Below, one piece after another: positions 52,362 to 61,268 of a stretch of DNA of 64,000 bases. Below the pieces are notes generated by a model, which made no database searches, was not told the DNA's origin, and saw only the letters and a list, made by a program, of their open reading frames with translations. The position numbers were made by a program, and so were the translations under genes. Numbering within the stretch: position 1 is the stretch's first letter; each line of letters opens with the position of its first letter. Source of the stretch: Hydrogeniiclostridium mannosilyticum (lineage in GTDB: Bacteria; Bacillota; Clostridia; Oscillospirales; Acutalibacteraceae); NCBI RefSeq assembly GCF_003268275.1, contig NZ_QLYR01000002.1, forward strand, positions 277,364-341,363. Direction: 5' to 3'.

Positions 52362-52507
52362 AAAAAGCGGCGGGGTAGCTGCCCGGCCGCATCCCTCCTT
52401 CGTTTACAATAGGGTAGGGTTACACCGCTAATCCTTATTTATTATAGCTTCTTTTTGCCGGCTTGACAATAGGGGCCGGCAATGTCCGCGTGCCGAAACC
52501 GGGCAAC

Positions 52508-52535
52508 AAAAAACCGGCACATCTCTGTGCCGGTT
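52508..52535 (-). terminator. Terminator of rny
   Basis: AACCGGCAC/GTGCCGGTT with T6 on the minus strand. Confidence 0.85.
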
Positions 52536-52550
52536 CTGGCCGTGAGGCTG

Positions 52551-54104
52551 CTATTTTGCGTACTCAATCGCGCGGCTCTCACGAATAATATTAACCTTGA
52601 TCTGGCCGGGGTATTCGAGGTCGTTTTCAATTTTCTTACAGATATCCTTCGCAAGAAGGATCATCTTGTCGTCCGTGATGACATCCGGCTTAACCATAAT
52701 ACGGATTTCACGGCCGGCCTGAATCGCGAAGCAGCGTTCCACGCCTTCAAAGGAAGAGGCGACCTCCTCAAGCTTTTCAAGGCGCTTAATGTAATTTTCA
52801 AGGTTTTCACGGCGTGCGCCGGGCCGTGCAGCAGAGATGGCGTCGGCGGCCTGAACCAGGCAGGCAATCACGGTGCGGGCCTCCACGTCGCCGTGGTGCG
52901 CCTGAATGGCGTGGATTACCGTCTCGCTCTCCTTATATTTACGGGCAACGTCAACGCCGATGTCTACGTGCGAACCTTCAATTTCATGATCCAGCGCTTT
53001 GCCAATGTCGTGCAGCAGGCCGGCACGGCGTGCGGTGGTGGGGTCAAGCCCAAGCTCAGAGGCCATAATACCGGCCAGGTAGGCAACCTCAAGCGAATGG
53101 TTCAAAACATTCTGGCCGTAGCTAGTGCGGTAACGCAGCCGCCCCAAAAGCTTAACCAGTTCGGGATGAATTCCATTGACGCCGGCCTCAATGACGGCGC
53201 GCTCACCCTCCTGCTTAATCGTCGCCTCCACCTCACGGCGGGCTTTATCAATTGTTTCCTCAATGCGGGCGGGGTGAATACGTCCATCAGAGATCAGGCG
53301 CTCCAGCGCAATGCGGGCCACCTCGCGGCGCACGGGTTCAAAGCAGGAAAGCGTGATGGCCTCCGGCGTGTCGTCAATGATAAGGTCTACGCCGGTCATC
53401 GTTTCAATCGCACGGATATTGCGGCCCTCACGGCCGATGATGCGGCCCTTCATTTCGTCGTTGGGAAGCGGAACAACGGAGATGGTGGCCTCCGCCACAT
53501 GGTCGGCTGCACAGCGCTGAATGGCCATGGAGATAATCTCGCGGGCGGTTTTCTCAGCGTCGTCACGGGTCTGCTGCTCAAACTCCATCATTTTAACGGC
53601 CTTTTCATGGGCCAGTTCGTTTTCCAGCTTTTGAAGCAAGTAGTCCTTTGCCTGATCGGAAGTAAAACCGGAAATGCGTTCCAGCATTTCAAATTGGCTT
53701 TTTTTGACGGCCTCCGCCTCGTTGAGACGTTCCTCCGCCTGTTTTACCTTGTTGGCCAGCGCCTCGTCCTTGGCTTCAAGACCCTCGAGCTTTTTGTCGA
53801 GTGTTTCTTCTTTTTGCTGAATACGGCGTTCCTGCCGCTGGACTTCCCTGCGGCGGTCGTTCAGCTCACGTTCGCTTTCGTCGCGCAGGCGGTGAATTTC
53901 ATCCTTACCCTCTAAGACGGCTTCCTTCTTCTTTGCTTCAGCGGTCTTTATGGCATCACCGACAATCCGTTTGGCTTCTTCTTCTGCGGAGCCGATGGAA
54001 AACTCAGCTTTCTTTTTACGGTAGCGGATCCCTGCGAAAAATGCGATTGCACCGGCAACCGCGGCACAGGCCACTCCGATTATTACAACAAGAACCGGGT
54101 CCAA
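52551..54104 (-). CDS. rny: Ribonuclease Y
   Basis: 517 aa from a TTG at 54104, which has a perfect AGGAGGTG eight bases upstream and gives the usual [25 protein letters not shown] membrane anchor; ATG at 54131 has no ribosome site. Next come a coiled coil of about 150 residues ([26 protein letters not shown]...), the KH domain ([36 protein letters not shown]) and the HD domain ([25 protein letters not shown]). Membrane-anchored endoribonuclease that starts bulk mRNA decay. Promoter at 54207-54236. Confidence 0.97.
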   Translation of the reverse strand: MDPVLVVIIGVACAAVAGAIAFFAGIRYRKKKAEFSIGSAEEEAKRIVGDAIKTAEAKKKEAVLEGKDEIHRLRDESERELNDRRREVQRQERRIQQKEETLDKKLEGLEAKDEALANKVKQAEERLNEAEAVKKSQFEMLERISGFTSDQAKDYLLQKLENELAHEKAVKMMEFEQQTRDDAEKTAREIISMAIQRCAADHVAEATISVVPLPNDEMKGRIIGREGRNIRAIETMTGVDLIIDDTPEAITLSCFEPVRREVARIALERLISDGRIHPARIEETIDKARREVEATIKQEGERAVIEAGVNGIHPELVKLLGRLRYRTSYGQNVLNHSLEVAYLAGIMASELGLDPTTARRAGLLHDIGKALDHEIEGSHVDIGVDVARKYKESETVIHAIQAHHGDVEARTVIACLVQAADAISAARPGARRENLENYIKRLEKLEEVASSFEGVERCFAIQAGREIRIMVKPDVITDDKMILLAKDICKKIENDLEYPGQIKVNIIRESRAIEYAK

Positions 54105-54206
54105 ATCTGCTGGCACCTCCTCTTCTTTCATTTTTATCAATGTTAAATTTAAATATTGATGGGCGCGTTATTCCCAGGGCGCAGCACCGGCTGCACCGTA
54201 ATATTA

Positions 54207-54236
54207 ATTGTATTACTTTTTTACCCCGGATGTCAA
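54207..54236 (-). promoter_or_regulatory. Promoter of rny
   Basis: Minus strand TTGACA (54231-54236), 18-bp spacer, TACAAT (54207-54212). Confidence 0.75.
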
Positions 54237-54389
54237 GGAATTTAGACGGCTCATATAAGCCCTGAAAATTGGCGGTAAAGGAAGTTTTTTCTAGGTGTGA
54301 AGCGGTGAAGTGCTTGCAAAAGGAGACAGGGAGGGCATCATAAAAATGAAATATTTCTGTATTTTATATAAAAGAGGAGTGTATATCTT

Positions 54390-54760
54390 ATGCATTTTAC
54401 CTTTAACGATCATAATTTTAACGTGCTCAGCCTGGAGCGCTCGCTGGAATTTTACCAAAAGCCCTGGGGCTGCGGGAGCTGCGCCGTAAGGAACCGGCGG
54501 ACGGCAGCTTTGTGCTGGCGTTTCTCGGCGCTGGCGCCGCTGGCTGTGCGTTGGAGCTCACTTGGCTGAGAGACCGCACGGAGCCCTATGACTTAGGCTA
54601 CAATGAGTTTCACCTGGCCTTTCAGGCGGATGATTATGAGGCGGCCTACCGCCTGCATAAGAGCATGGGCTGCGTCTGCTTTGAAAATGAGGCCATGGGG
54701 TATTATTTTATTGAGGACCCGGACGGTTATTGGATTGAAATTATTCCCGGCAGGGGGTAG
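54390..54760 (+). pseudogene. Frameshifted glyoxalase/VOC-family protein (lactoylglutathione lyase-like)
   Basis: ATG 54390 after AGAGGAG begins MHFTFNDHNFNVLSLERSLEFYQK; there the frame breaks, and the expected continuation ALGLRELRRKEPADGSFVLAFLG...LELTWLRDRTEPYDLG...HLAFQADDYEAAYRLHKSMGCVCFENEAMGYYFIEDPDGYWIEIIPG runs in the next frame to 54760. A single base is missing around 54462 (CAAAAG|CCCTGG). The protein would be ~123 aa, normal for GloA, with metal ligands H/E preserved (NHNF-type start, HLAF, EIIP). Either a recent pseudogene or a sequencing error. Confidence 0.75.
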
Positions 54761-54784
54761 CGCCCGCGGGCGCCTCCGGCTGCC

Positions 54785-54813
54785 TTGACAAAGCGGCGGC
54801 GGCGTGCTATGAT
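54785..54813 (+). promoter_or_regulatory. Promoter of the thrS T-box transcript
   Basis: TTGACA (54785-54790), 17-bp spacer, TATGAT (54808-54813). Confidence 0.85.
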
Positions 54814-54819
54814 AATAAC

Positions 54820-55130
54820 AAGCACAAAAGCCATCAATGCCCGGTGCGCGTGCAGCGGGAACGTGTGTGGCGTTTGATAAAAAATTGGATAACATTAAAA
54901 TGTTGAAAAGGAAGCCTCTTTCATGAAATCTGGCAGAGAGCCTGCGCCATGGGCTGAAAACGCGGGTGAGATTTTGAAAGCAGGAAACCGCCTTGGAGTG
55001 CGTACCGAGTATAAGGTGTGCCGTCCGGCCCGCGTTAAGGGCTGCTGAGAGCCACTTTTTGTGGGAAATCAGGGTGGAACCGCGGAGCATTCAGCCCCGC
55101 CCCTCATTTGCAGGGGCGGGGCTTGTTATT
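54820..55130 (+). promoter_or_regulatory. T-box leader (tRNA-Thr sensing) of thrS
   Basis: T-box core AGGGTGGAACCGCGG (55071-55085); terminator GCCCCGCCCCT (55094-55104) / AGGGGCGGGGC (55112-55122) with a T-run. Candidate specifier ACC, a threonine codon, at 54987-54989 after GAA, the same context as TGG in the trpS leader. A second ACC at 55004-55006 is an alternative. Confidence 0.9.
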
Positions 55131-55153
55131 TTTTAGAAAAGGAGCGCGTGAGG

Positions 55154-57064
55154 ATGGTAAAAATTGATTTAAAGGGCGATGTCAGGGAGTTTGAAAGCGG
55201 CGTAACGGTTGCCGAAGTCGCCAAGTCGCTGGGCATGGGCTTATATAAGGCGGCATGCGCCGGGCGGCTGAACGGTAAGGCGGTGGACCTGCGGACCCCG
55301 GTGACGGAGGACAGCAAGCTGGAAATTCTGACGTTTGACAGCGCGGAGGGCAAGCATGCCTATTGGCACACCACAGCGCATATTCTGGCGCAGGCAGTCA
55401 AGCGCTTGTTCCCAGAGGCGGCGCTGGCAATCGGCCCGGCCATTGAGAACGGCTTTTATTACGACATCGACCTGCCGAGAACCCTGGTACCGGAGGATTT
55501 GACGGCCATTGAGGCAGAGATGAAGAAGATCATCAAGGAAAACCTTCCCCTAGAGCGGTTTGAGCTTTCTCCGGAGGAGGCCACGGCCCTGATGGAGCAG
55601 GAGCATCAGCCCTATAAGGTGGAACTAATCGCCGAGCACTCCGGCAAGGGCGAGAAAATCAGCTTTTACCGCCAGGGCGAGTACACGGATCTGTGCGCCG
55701 GCCCGCATCTGATGAGTACCGGCAACGTCAAGGCTGTACGCCTTACTAACTGTACGGGCGCTTATTGGCGCGGAGATGCCAATAATAAAATGCTGCAGCG
55801 CGTGTACGGCATCTCCTTCCCCAAGGCGGCGGACCTGGACGCTTATATGAACATGCTGGAAGAGGCTAAGAAGCGCGATCACCGCAAGCTGGGCCGTGAG
55901 CTGGAGCTGTTTACCATTATGGATGAGGGGCCGGGCTTCCCATTCTTTCTGCCCAAGGGTATGGTGCTGAAAAACCTGCTGATCGACTATTGGCGTGAAA
56001 TCCACCGAGAGGCCGGCTATCAGGAAATTTCCACGCCGGTCATCTTGAGCCGCAAGCTGTGGGAGAGAAGCGGGCACTGGGATCATTATAAGGACAATAT
56101 GTATACGACGGTCATTGATGAAGAGGACTACGCCATTAAGCCGATGAACTGCCCGGGCGGCATTTTGGTCTACAAGACGAAGATGCACTCCTACAAGGAT
56201 TTGCCCCTGCGTATTGGCGAGCTGGGCCTGGTGCACAGGCATGAGCTTTCCGGCGCCCTGCACGGCCTTATGCGCGTGCGCTGCTTTACACAGGATGATG
56301 CGCATATCTTCATGATGCCAGACCAGATCAAGGACGAGATCAAGGGCGTTGTCCGCTTAATCGATAAGGTTTACAGCACCTTTGGTTTCAGCTACCATAT
56401 TGAGCTTTCAACCATGCCGGAGGACCACATGGGCGACGAGGCGGTTTGGAACCATGCGACGGACGCGCTGCGCGCCGCTATTACGGAGCTGGGCTATGAG
56501 TACGAGGTCAATGAGGGCGACGGCGCTTTCTACGGCCCGAAGCTGGACTTCCACCTGACGGATTGCCTTGGCCGCACCTGGCAGTGTGGAACCATTCAGC
56601 TTGATTTCCAGCTGCCTGAGCGTTTCGAGCTGGAATATGTGGGGGCGGACGGCGGCCGCCACCGCCCGATTATGATTCATCGTGTGGTGTTTGGCAGTAT
56701 AGAACGCTTCATCGGCATATTGACCGAGCACTTTGCCGGCGCCTTCCCCATGTGGCTGGCGCCTGTTCAGGTCAAGGTGCTGCCCATCAGTGAGCATCAG
56801 CTGGGCAGGGCCAGGGAGATCAGCGAACGGCTGGCGGCGGCAGGGCTGCGTGCCGAGCTGGATTCACGCAGTGAGAAGATTGGCTATAAAATCCGCGAGG
56901 CCCAGCTGCAAAAGGTGCCTTATATGCTGGTGGTCGGCGACCGGGAGGTCGAGGAAGGCACGGTTTCCGTCCGCCGCCGTAAGGGCGGGGATGCCGGCAG
57001 CATGGCGCTGGAGGCCTTTGTGGAGCAGGCGCGGAAGGAAATTGCCGGTAAGGCGGTGGACTAA
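55154..57064 (+). CDS. thrS: Threonyl-tRNA synthetase
   Basis: 636 aa from ATG 55154 (GGAG nine bases upstream; GTG at 55148 is also possible). TGS domain (MVKIDLKGDVREFESGVTVAEVAKSLG, residues 1-60), editing domain with HTTAHILAQAVKRLFPEA and the later HLMSTGNVKA, then the class II core: FLPKGMVLKNLLIDYWREIHREAGYQEISTPVI, MNCPGGILVYKT (zinc Cys), RVRCFTQDDAHIF, and the anticodon-binding end VKVLPISEHQLGRAREISERLAAAGLRAELD. Charges tRNA-Thr. Controlled by the T-box. Ends at a strong terminator (57142-57175). Confidence 0.97.
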   Translation: MVKIDLKGDVREFESGVTVAEVAKSLGMGLYKAACAGRLNGKAVDLRTPVTEDSKLEILTFDSAEGKHAYWHTTAHILAQAVKRLFPEAALAIGPAIENGFYYDIDLPRTLVPEDLTAIEAEMKKIIKENLPLERFELSPEEATALMEQEHQPYKVELIAEHSGKGEKISFYRQGEYTDLCAGPHLMSTGNVKAVRLTNCTGAYWRGDANNKMLQRVYGISFPKAADLDAYMNMLEEAKKRDHRKLGRELELFTIMDEGPGFPFFLPKGMVLKNLLIDYWREIHREAGYQEISTPVILSRKLWERSGHWDHYKDNMYTTVIDEEDYAIKPMNCPGGILVYKTKMHSYKDLPLRIGELGLVHRHELSGALHGLMRVRCFTQDDAHIFMMPDQIKDEIKGVVRLIDKVYSTFGFSYHIELSTMPEDHMGDEAVWNHATDALRAAITELGYEYEVNEGDGAFYGPKLDFHLTDCLGRTWQCGTIQLDFQLPERFELEYVGADGGRHRPIMIHRVVFGSIERFIGILTEHFAGAFPMWLAPVQVKVLPISEHQLGRAREISERLAAAGLRAELDSRSEKIGYKIREAQLQKVPYMLVVGDREVEEGTVSVRRRKGGDAGSMALEAFVEQARKEIAGKAVD

Positions 57065-57141
57065 GCGGTAAAGCCCGTTCGGCTTTCACTTACCGGATGC
57101 TTTTGCATAGTTACCGGCCAGGCTGTGAGCTGGGTTAAAAG

Positions 57142-57175
57142 AAACAGGCAGGCGAATTTGTTCGCCTGCCTGTTT
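57142..57175 (+). terminator. Terminator of thrS
   Basis: Perfect AAACAGGCAGGCGAA / TTCGCCTGCCTGTTT with 4-nt loop and T-run; can serve both strands. Confidence 0.9.
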
Positions 57176-57240
57176 TTATGAAGTTTTTAAGACGGATTTA
57201 CCTGTTCACCGGGGAGGAAACGGGCTTTCCGCGCGGCAGC

Positions 57241-58275
57241 TTAAGCGCCGGACGCCGGGCCGGTGGAAGGCCGGGCCGTCAGCCCCGAAAAATAGGCGGC
57301 GATCACGCTGTCGCACCAGGCATCAAAGCCGGGGTCCTCCGCCTGGTATTCCGGGTGGGCCTGGATATAAGCGGCACACCGGCGTACGCCCTCGTCAAAG
57401 CATATGTTGGCACAAAACCCGGGAACCAGGCGTTTGATTTTGCTGTTGTCAAAGACCACGGAATGCGCCTTGTCGCCGAGCAGAGCGCCGAGGAGGTCTG
57501 CGTTGAAGGCGGCGAGAAAGTCGCTGGAAATGTGGACGAAGTGCGGCTCTACCCCAAATGCCCGCCCAATGGAGCGGCAGGCGTCGTTCCAGGTCAGCGA
57601 TTCGTCGCTGGTGATGTGGACGGCCTCCCCAATGGCTTTGGGGTTGCCCATCAAGCCACAAAAGCCCTTGGCAAAATCCGTGTTGTAGGTGAAGGTCCAC
57701 AGGGAGAGGCCGTCCCCGTGCACAATAATGGGCTTGCCCGCCAGCATACGGCGAACCACCTGCCAGCTTCCCTTAGCGCCGTGAATGGGCACAGGAATGC
57801 TTTTGAGCCCATAGGTGTGGCTGGGGCGCACAATGGTGACTGGAAAATCCAGCTTGCGGTAAGCCGCTGTCAGCAGCTCCTCACATTCAATTTTGTCCCG
57901 CGAGTATTGCCAGTAAGGGTTTTTCAGCGGGGTGTCCTCCCGGATTTGGTAGTGGTTCATTGGCTTTTGATAAGCGGATGCGGAGCTGATAAAAATATAT
58001 TGTCCGCATTTTTCCCGGAACAGCTCAATGTCGCGGCTGGCCTGTAGCGGTGTAAAAGCGATAAAATCCGCGATGACATCGTAGCTTTTTCCCCATACGG
58101 CCCGGCGGACGGCCTCGGAGTCATTGCAGTCCACCTTGAGAAGCTCGACGTCCGCAGGCACGTCTCCGGCGTGGTTGCCCCGGTTCATCAGGGTGATGTC
58201 CCAGCCCTGGGACAATGCGAGCTGAACACAGGCGGAACTGATTGTACCGGTGCCGCCTAAAAATAATGCTTTCAT
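57241..58275 (-). CDS. NAD-dependent epimerase/dehydratase (extended SDR)
   Basis: 344 aa; AGAAGGAG before ATG 58275. Rossmann motif LFLGGTGTISSACVQLALSQGW, DCND at the adenine end, DFIAF, catalytic SSASAYQ then a Y-x3-K in YSRDKIE (~residue 125), and the PSHTYG block. Looks like the sugar-epimerase/dehydratase group often called NAD-dependent epimerase. In plants and bacteria a similar TGGTxxIS subgroup binds RNA or modifies nucleotide sugars. Stands alone between thrS (convergent) and a divergent surface-protein gene. Substrate unknown. Confidence 0.85.
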   Translation of the reverse strand: MKALFLGGTGTISSACVQLALSQGWDITLMNRGNHAGDVPADVELLKVDCNDSEAVRRAVWGKSYDVIADFIAFTPLQASRDIELFREKCGQYIFISSASAYQKPMNHYQIREDTPLKNPYWQYSRDKIECEELLTAAYRKLDFPVTIVRPSHTYGLKSIPVPIHGAKGSWQVVRRMLAGKPIIVHGDGLSLWTFTYNTDFAKGFCGLMGNPKAIGEAVHITSDESLTWNDACRSIGRAFGVEPHFVHISSDFLAAFNADLLGALLGDKAHSVVFDNSKIKRLVPGFCANICFDEGVRRCAAYIQAHPEYQAEDPGFDAWCDSVIAAYFSGLTARPSTGPASGA

Positions 58276-58558
58276 CTTGCACGCTCCTTCTGTTCTGTAT
58301 TATAATAAAGGTAAATTTTTCCATTTGGCAGCTCTGTGCTATGACAGCAGGCCATATCTGAGAATAAAGCCTGTCTGTATCATATCACAATTTTAAAAAT
58401 TAGTATATGTATTCTTAAAATGTCCGCTGCCGGTGAGAGGCCACCGGGCTCTGAACACGGAACAAAGCGGGACGGATTTATTATTTTAGGCCGGAAACGG
58501 CTCTTTTATACAGAAGGACAGGCTGTTTTTGCACCATAGAGCAGGGGGAGGGAATCCG

Positions 58559-59605
58559 ATGAAAGACCTGTGCCGCCGTTTGTGCCTAGCGGCATTGCTG
58601 CTGATTCTATTGCTGCCTATGCCGGCTGTCTCCGCCCGTGCCCAGGATTGCTTTGCGGTGGAGACGGCGGAAAGCGCGATGGCGGGGCAGGAAATTCGTG
58701 TTGCCGTCTTTATGGAAGACGGAGCGGACCTGGCGGGGTTTCGGGCAAGTATTGCCTATGATGCAGGTAAGCTGGCCTTCCAGCGGGTTGAGCTTGCGGG
58801 CTGGCTTCCTAAGGCGGATTACTATACGGATTCCTCCGGCAGCGGCGTAGTGCGCAGCGTCTACGCGGCGGATTTGTCCGGCGGAAAAGCCGTGGCGGGA
58901 ACAGGCGCAGTGGCGGTCTATTTGTTTAAGGCCCTGCCCGCCCCGGGAAAAGCGAGGATTACGGTTACAATCGACCAGGCATATGACGGTGCGGTCCATC
59001 CGGTGGGCGGAAGCTTTTCGTCCGTTCATGAAGTAGAAATCAGCAATATTCCGCCGGCCGGCGTTCGGCTGCTGGCGCTGGAACCATCCGCGGGGGCGCT
59101 TCAGCCGCCCTTTTCACCGGAATGCTTTTCATATGAGCTTTCGGTGGGAAGCGATGTTTCCACGGTGGAATTTCAGGCACAGGCAGCCGGCGGCTGTACG
59201 GTTAAGGCAAGCCGGAAGAAGCTGAGCGCCGCAGGAAAGGAAACCAACATCAGCATAACGGTTTTAAGCGCGGACAAGAAGGATAAAGCGGTCTATCAAA
59301 TTTTAGTGAGACGCGCAGCGAACGGCCCCGCGGGGACGGCCTCGCATAATACGGGGAAGGGGCCGCATGCGTCCTCCGGTATCCGGACGGATGGGGAGGA
59401 ACATTCGGAGAAAAGCGGCTCCCTGGCGCCGGGCACCGCGGTATCCGGCAGTCAAGCTGGTGTGCAGAGCCCAGGTGGAAACCGTGAGCTTTTTGTAGAG
59501 GGAAACACAATGGCCAACTATCTGCTGGTCGGCGCGGTGGTACTATTGGCGGCCGCCCTGTTTTTTGTAGGGTATGCCATGCTGAAGAAAAAGAAGCAGC
59601 CCTAA
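58559..59605 (+). CDS. Secreted, membrane-anchored cohesin-like domain protein
   Basis: 348 aa from ATG 58559 (GGGGGAGGG upstream). Signal peptide with LCRRLCLAALLLILLLPMPAVSARA; cohesin-like beta-sandwich (AGQEIRVAVFMEDGADLAGFRASIAYDAGKLAFQRVELAGW...SSGSGVVRSVYAADLSG, about residues 30-150); cadherin-like beta-sandwich (LLALEPSAGALQPPFSPECFSYELSVGSDVSTVEFQAQA, 165-245); a Gly/Ser-rich linker; a membrane helix (YLLVGAVVLLAAALFFVGYAML) and KKKK. No LPxTG sortase signal. Probably displayed on the outer face; cohesin-like folds bind dockerins or carbohydrates, but no dockerin protein is nearby. Confidence 0.78.
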   Translation: MKDLCRRLCLAALLLILLLPMPAVSARAQDCFAVETAESAMAGQEIRVAVFMEDGADLAGFRASIAYDAGKLAFQRVELAGWLPKADYYTDSSGSGVVRSVYAADLSGGKAVAGTGAVAVYLFKALPAPGKARITVTIDQAYDGAVHPVGGSFSSVHEVEISNIPPAGVRLLALEPSAGALQPPFSPECFSYELSVGSDVSTVEFQAQAAGGCTVKASRKKLSAAGKETNISITVLSADKKDKAVYQILVRRAANGPAGTASHNTGKGPHASSGIRTDGEEHSEKSGSLAPGTAVSGSQAGVQSPGGNRELFVEGNTMANYLLVGAVVLLAAALFFVGYAMLKKKKQP

Positions 59606-59626
59606 AGGCCGAGCGGCTGTGCCGCG

Positions 59627-59653
59627 GCCCGCTCAAGCAACGCTTGAGCGGGC
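59627..59653 (+). terminator. Terminator after the surface-protein gene
   Basis: GCCCGCTCAAGC/GCTTGAGCGGGC followed by a T-rich run. Confidence 0.85.
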
Positions 59654-59825
59654 GCTTCTGTTTTTTGCAGGACTGCGGGGCAAAATAAAAATAAACTCAA
59701 GAGCCGCTTGATTGATTCCTTTTTGCGCTCTTGCTATACTGAGGTTGCCGGTACAGGGTGGCGCCGGAGAAATGCACCGGCAGGCCCGGGCGCGGTCTAA
59801 ATTAGTCAATTGGGAGGCAGTGCTA

Positions 59826-60584
59826 ATGTTTGATGTACAGATAGTCGGCAGAAAAATCGGAAAGCTGAGGAAAAAATGTAATTTAACGCAGATGGAGCTG
59901 GCGGACCGGATGGGGGTCAGCTATCAGGCGGTCAGCAACTGGGAGAGGGGAAGCTCGATGCCGGATATTTCCAAGCTGCCGGAGCTTGCCGGAATTTTTG
60001 GAGTGTCCGTTGACAGTTTGCTGGCGGGGAATAGTGGGGAGGAAATGATTCAGCACGTCCTGAGCGGCGATGTGGAAGATTATATCCAAAGGAGCGCGGC
60101 TCCTTTGGAAGAGATAGCCGAGGTCGCGCCGTTGCTGAAGCCGTCTCAGGTGGAAGAAATTGTGGATAATTTGGTGAATACCGCGGGCTGGACCAATGAA
60201 ACTGCAGGAGAAGGCCCAAAAAAGAAGATTAATGTAGAGGTGCTGGAGGAACTCGCGCCGTTTCTGGACCAGGATCAGCTGGCTGAACTGGTTGGATGGG
60301 TGGAAGCAGGGACTGTTACCATGGAGATCGTCGCGGAACTCGCGCCATTTCTGAATAAGGAAAACCTGAACAGGCTGCTGGAGCTGGCCTCGAAGGACGA
60401 GGAGATAGCAGGGGAAATATTGGAGGACCTGGCTCCATTTCTGGACCAGGGACAGCTGGGAGAACTGGTAGGCCGTGTGGAGGCGGGAAGCGCGTCGCTG
60501 GAGACCGTCGCGGAGCTGGCGCCGTTTCTGAATAAGGAAAACCTGGGAAGACTGCTGCGCTTGGCAATAAATAGAGAAGAATAA
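59826..60584 (+). CDS. HTH_XRE protein with C-terminal LAPFL helical repeats
   Basis: 252 aa from ATG 59826 (GGGAGGC upstream); a longer frame adds non-conserved residues. HTH domain residues 5-65 (VGRKIGKLRKKCNLTQMELADRMGVSYQAVSNWERGSSMPDISKLPELAGIFGVSVDSLLAG). The rest holds at least five copies of a ~22-24-residue helical unit of type (E/D)LAPFL-x4-L-x2-LV: EVAPLLKPSQVEEIV, ELAPFLDQDQLAELV, ELAPFLNKENLNRLL, DLAPFLDQGQLGELV, ELAPFLNKENLGRLL. The DQ and NK types alternate, showing tandem duplication of a two-unit block. Such helical repeats usually bind proteins or peptides. Function unknown. Confidence 0.85.
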   Translation: MFDVQIVGRKIGKLRKKCNLTQMELADRMGVSYQAVSNWERGSSMPDISKLPELAGIFGVSVDSLLAGNSGEEMIQHVLSGDVEDYIQRSAAPLEEIAEVAPLLKPSQVEEIVDNLVNTAGWTNETAGEGPKKKINVEVLEELAPFLDQDQLAELVGWVEAGTVTMEIVAELAPFLNKENLNRLLELASKDEEIAGEILEDLAPFLDQGQLGELVGRVEAGSASLETVAELAPFLNKENLGRLLRLAINREE

Positions 60585-60600
60585 GCTTTGGGGCAAAAGA

Positions 60601-60631
60601 ATGAGGACCTGCGTATTCAGCAGGTCCTCAT
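60601..60631. terminator. Bidirectional terminator
   Basis: ATGAGGACCTG (60601-60611) / CAGGTCCTCAT (60621-60631) with T-rich exits. Confidence 0.8.
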
Positions 60632-60645
60632 TTCTTTAATAAAGT

Positions 60646-61074
60646 TCAGAGATTACAACAGGCCTCACACTCCGGGATCTCCCCGACCAAGGGGGTGGGG
60701 TCAATTCCCTGCCGTTTATAATAGTCGGCAATTGCGGCCTTTATTGCCTGCTCCGCCAAAACAGAGCAGTGTACTTTGACGGGCGGGAGGCCGTCCAACG
60801 CCTCCATAACGGCTTTGTTGGTGAGCTTCAGCGCCTCCTCAATAGTTTTGCCCTTGATCATTTCCGTAGCCATGGAGCTGGTCGCAATGGCAGCGCCGCA
60901 GCCAAAGGTTTTAAATTTAACGTCGGTGATAACGCCGTCCTCAATGCGAACATACATGCGCATAATATCACCGCATTTTGGGTTGCCCACCTCGCCGACG
61001 CCGCTCGGATTTTCCATTTCACCGACATTCCGTGGATTTGCAAAATGATCCATTACCTTTTCACTATATGCCAT
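60646..61074 (-). CDS. nifU: NifU/IscU-type iron-sulfur scaffold protein
   Basis: 142 aa from ATG 61074 (GGAGG upstream). IscU-like N-domain: SEKVMDHFANPRNVGEMENPSGVGEVGNPKCGDIMRMYVRIEDG, Cys ligands C34, ~C59 (TFGCGAAIATSSM), ~C103 (VHCSVLAEQAI), and a conserved C-terminal ECEACC tail seen in Gram-positive NifU-like scaffolds. Builds Fe-S clusters from sulfur supplied by the cysteine desulfurase upstream (61269-62480). Likely co-transcribed with it. Confidence 0.93.
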   Translation of the reverse strand: MAYSEKVMDHFANPRNVGEMENPSGVGEVGNPKCGDIMRMYVRIEDGVITDVKFKTFGCGAAIATSSMATEMIKGKTIEEALKLTNKAVMEALDGLPPVKVHCSVLAEQAIKAAIADYYKRQGIDPTPLVGEIPECEACCNL

Positions 61075-61212
61075 ACTGTTGCCTCCATCCTCTTTGTTTA
61101 AGGCCCTGCGCTTTGTCATAGGGCTTTGTAGTCTTACATATTGTTACAATAGATGTTTTTCGATCTTATCCGGCGCGCGGCTCAATTATAAAGTCTTTCG
61201 AGAAGGCCTTTC

Positions 61213-61260
61213 GGGCGGATTACCGGGCAGCTTGCCGGGCGGACTGCCGGGCAGATGCCG
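61213..61260. repeat. Two imperfect 24-bp tandem repeats between nifS and nifU
   Basis: GGGCGGATTACCGGGCAGC-type copy at 61213-61236 and a second at 61237-61260, about 18 of 24 bases identical; each half repeats CCGGGC. Confidence 0.6.
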
Positions 61261-61268
61261 TGTGGGGT

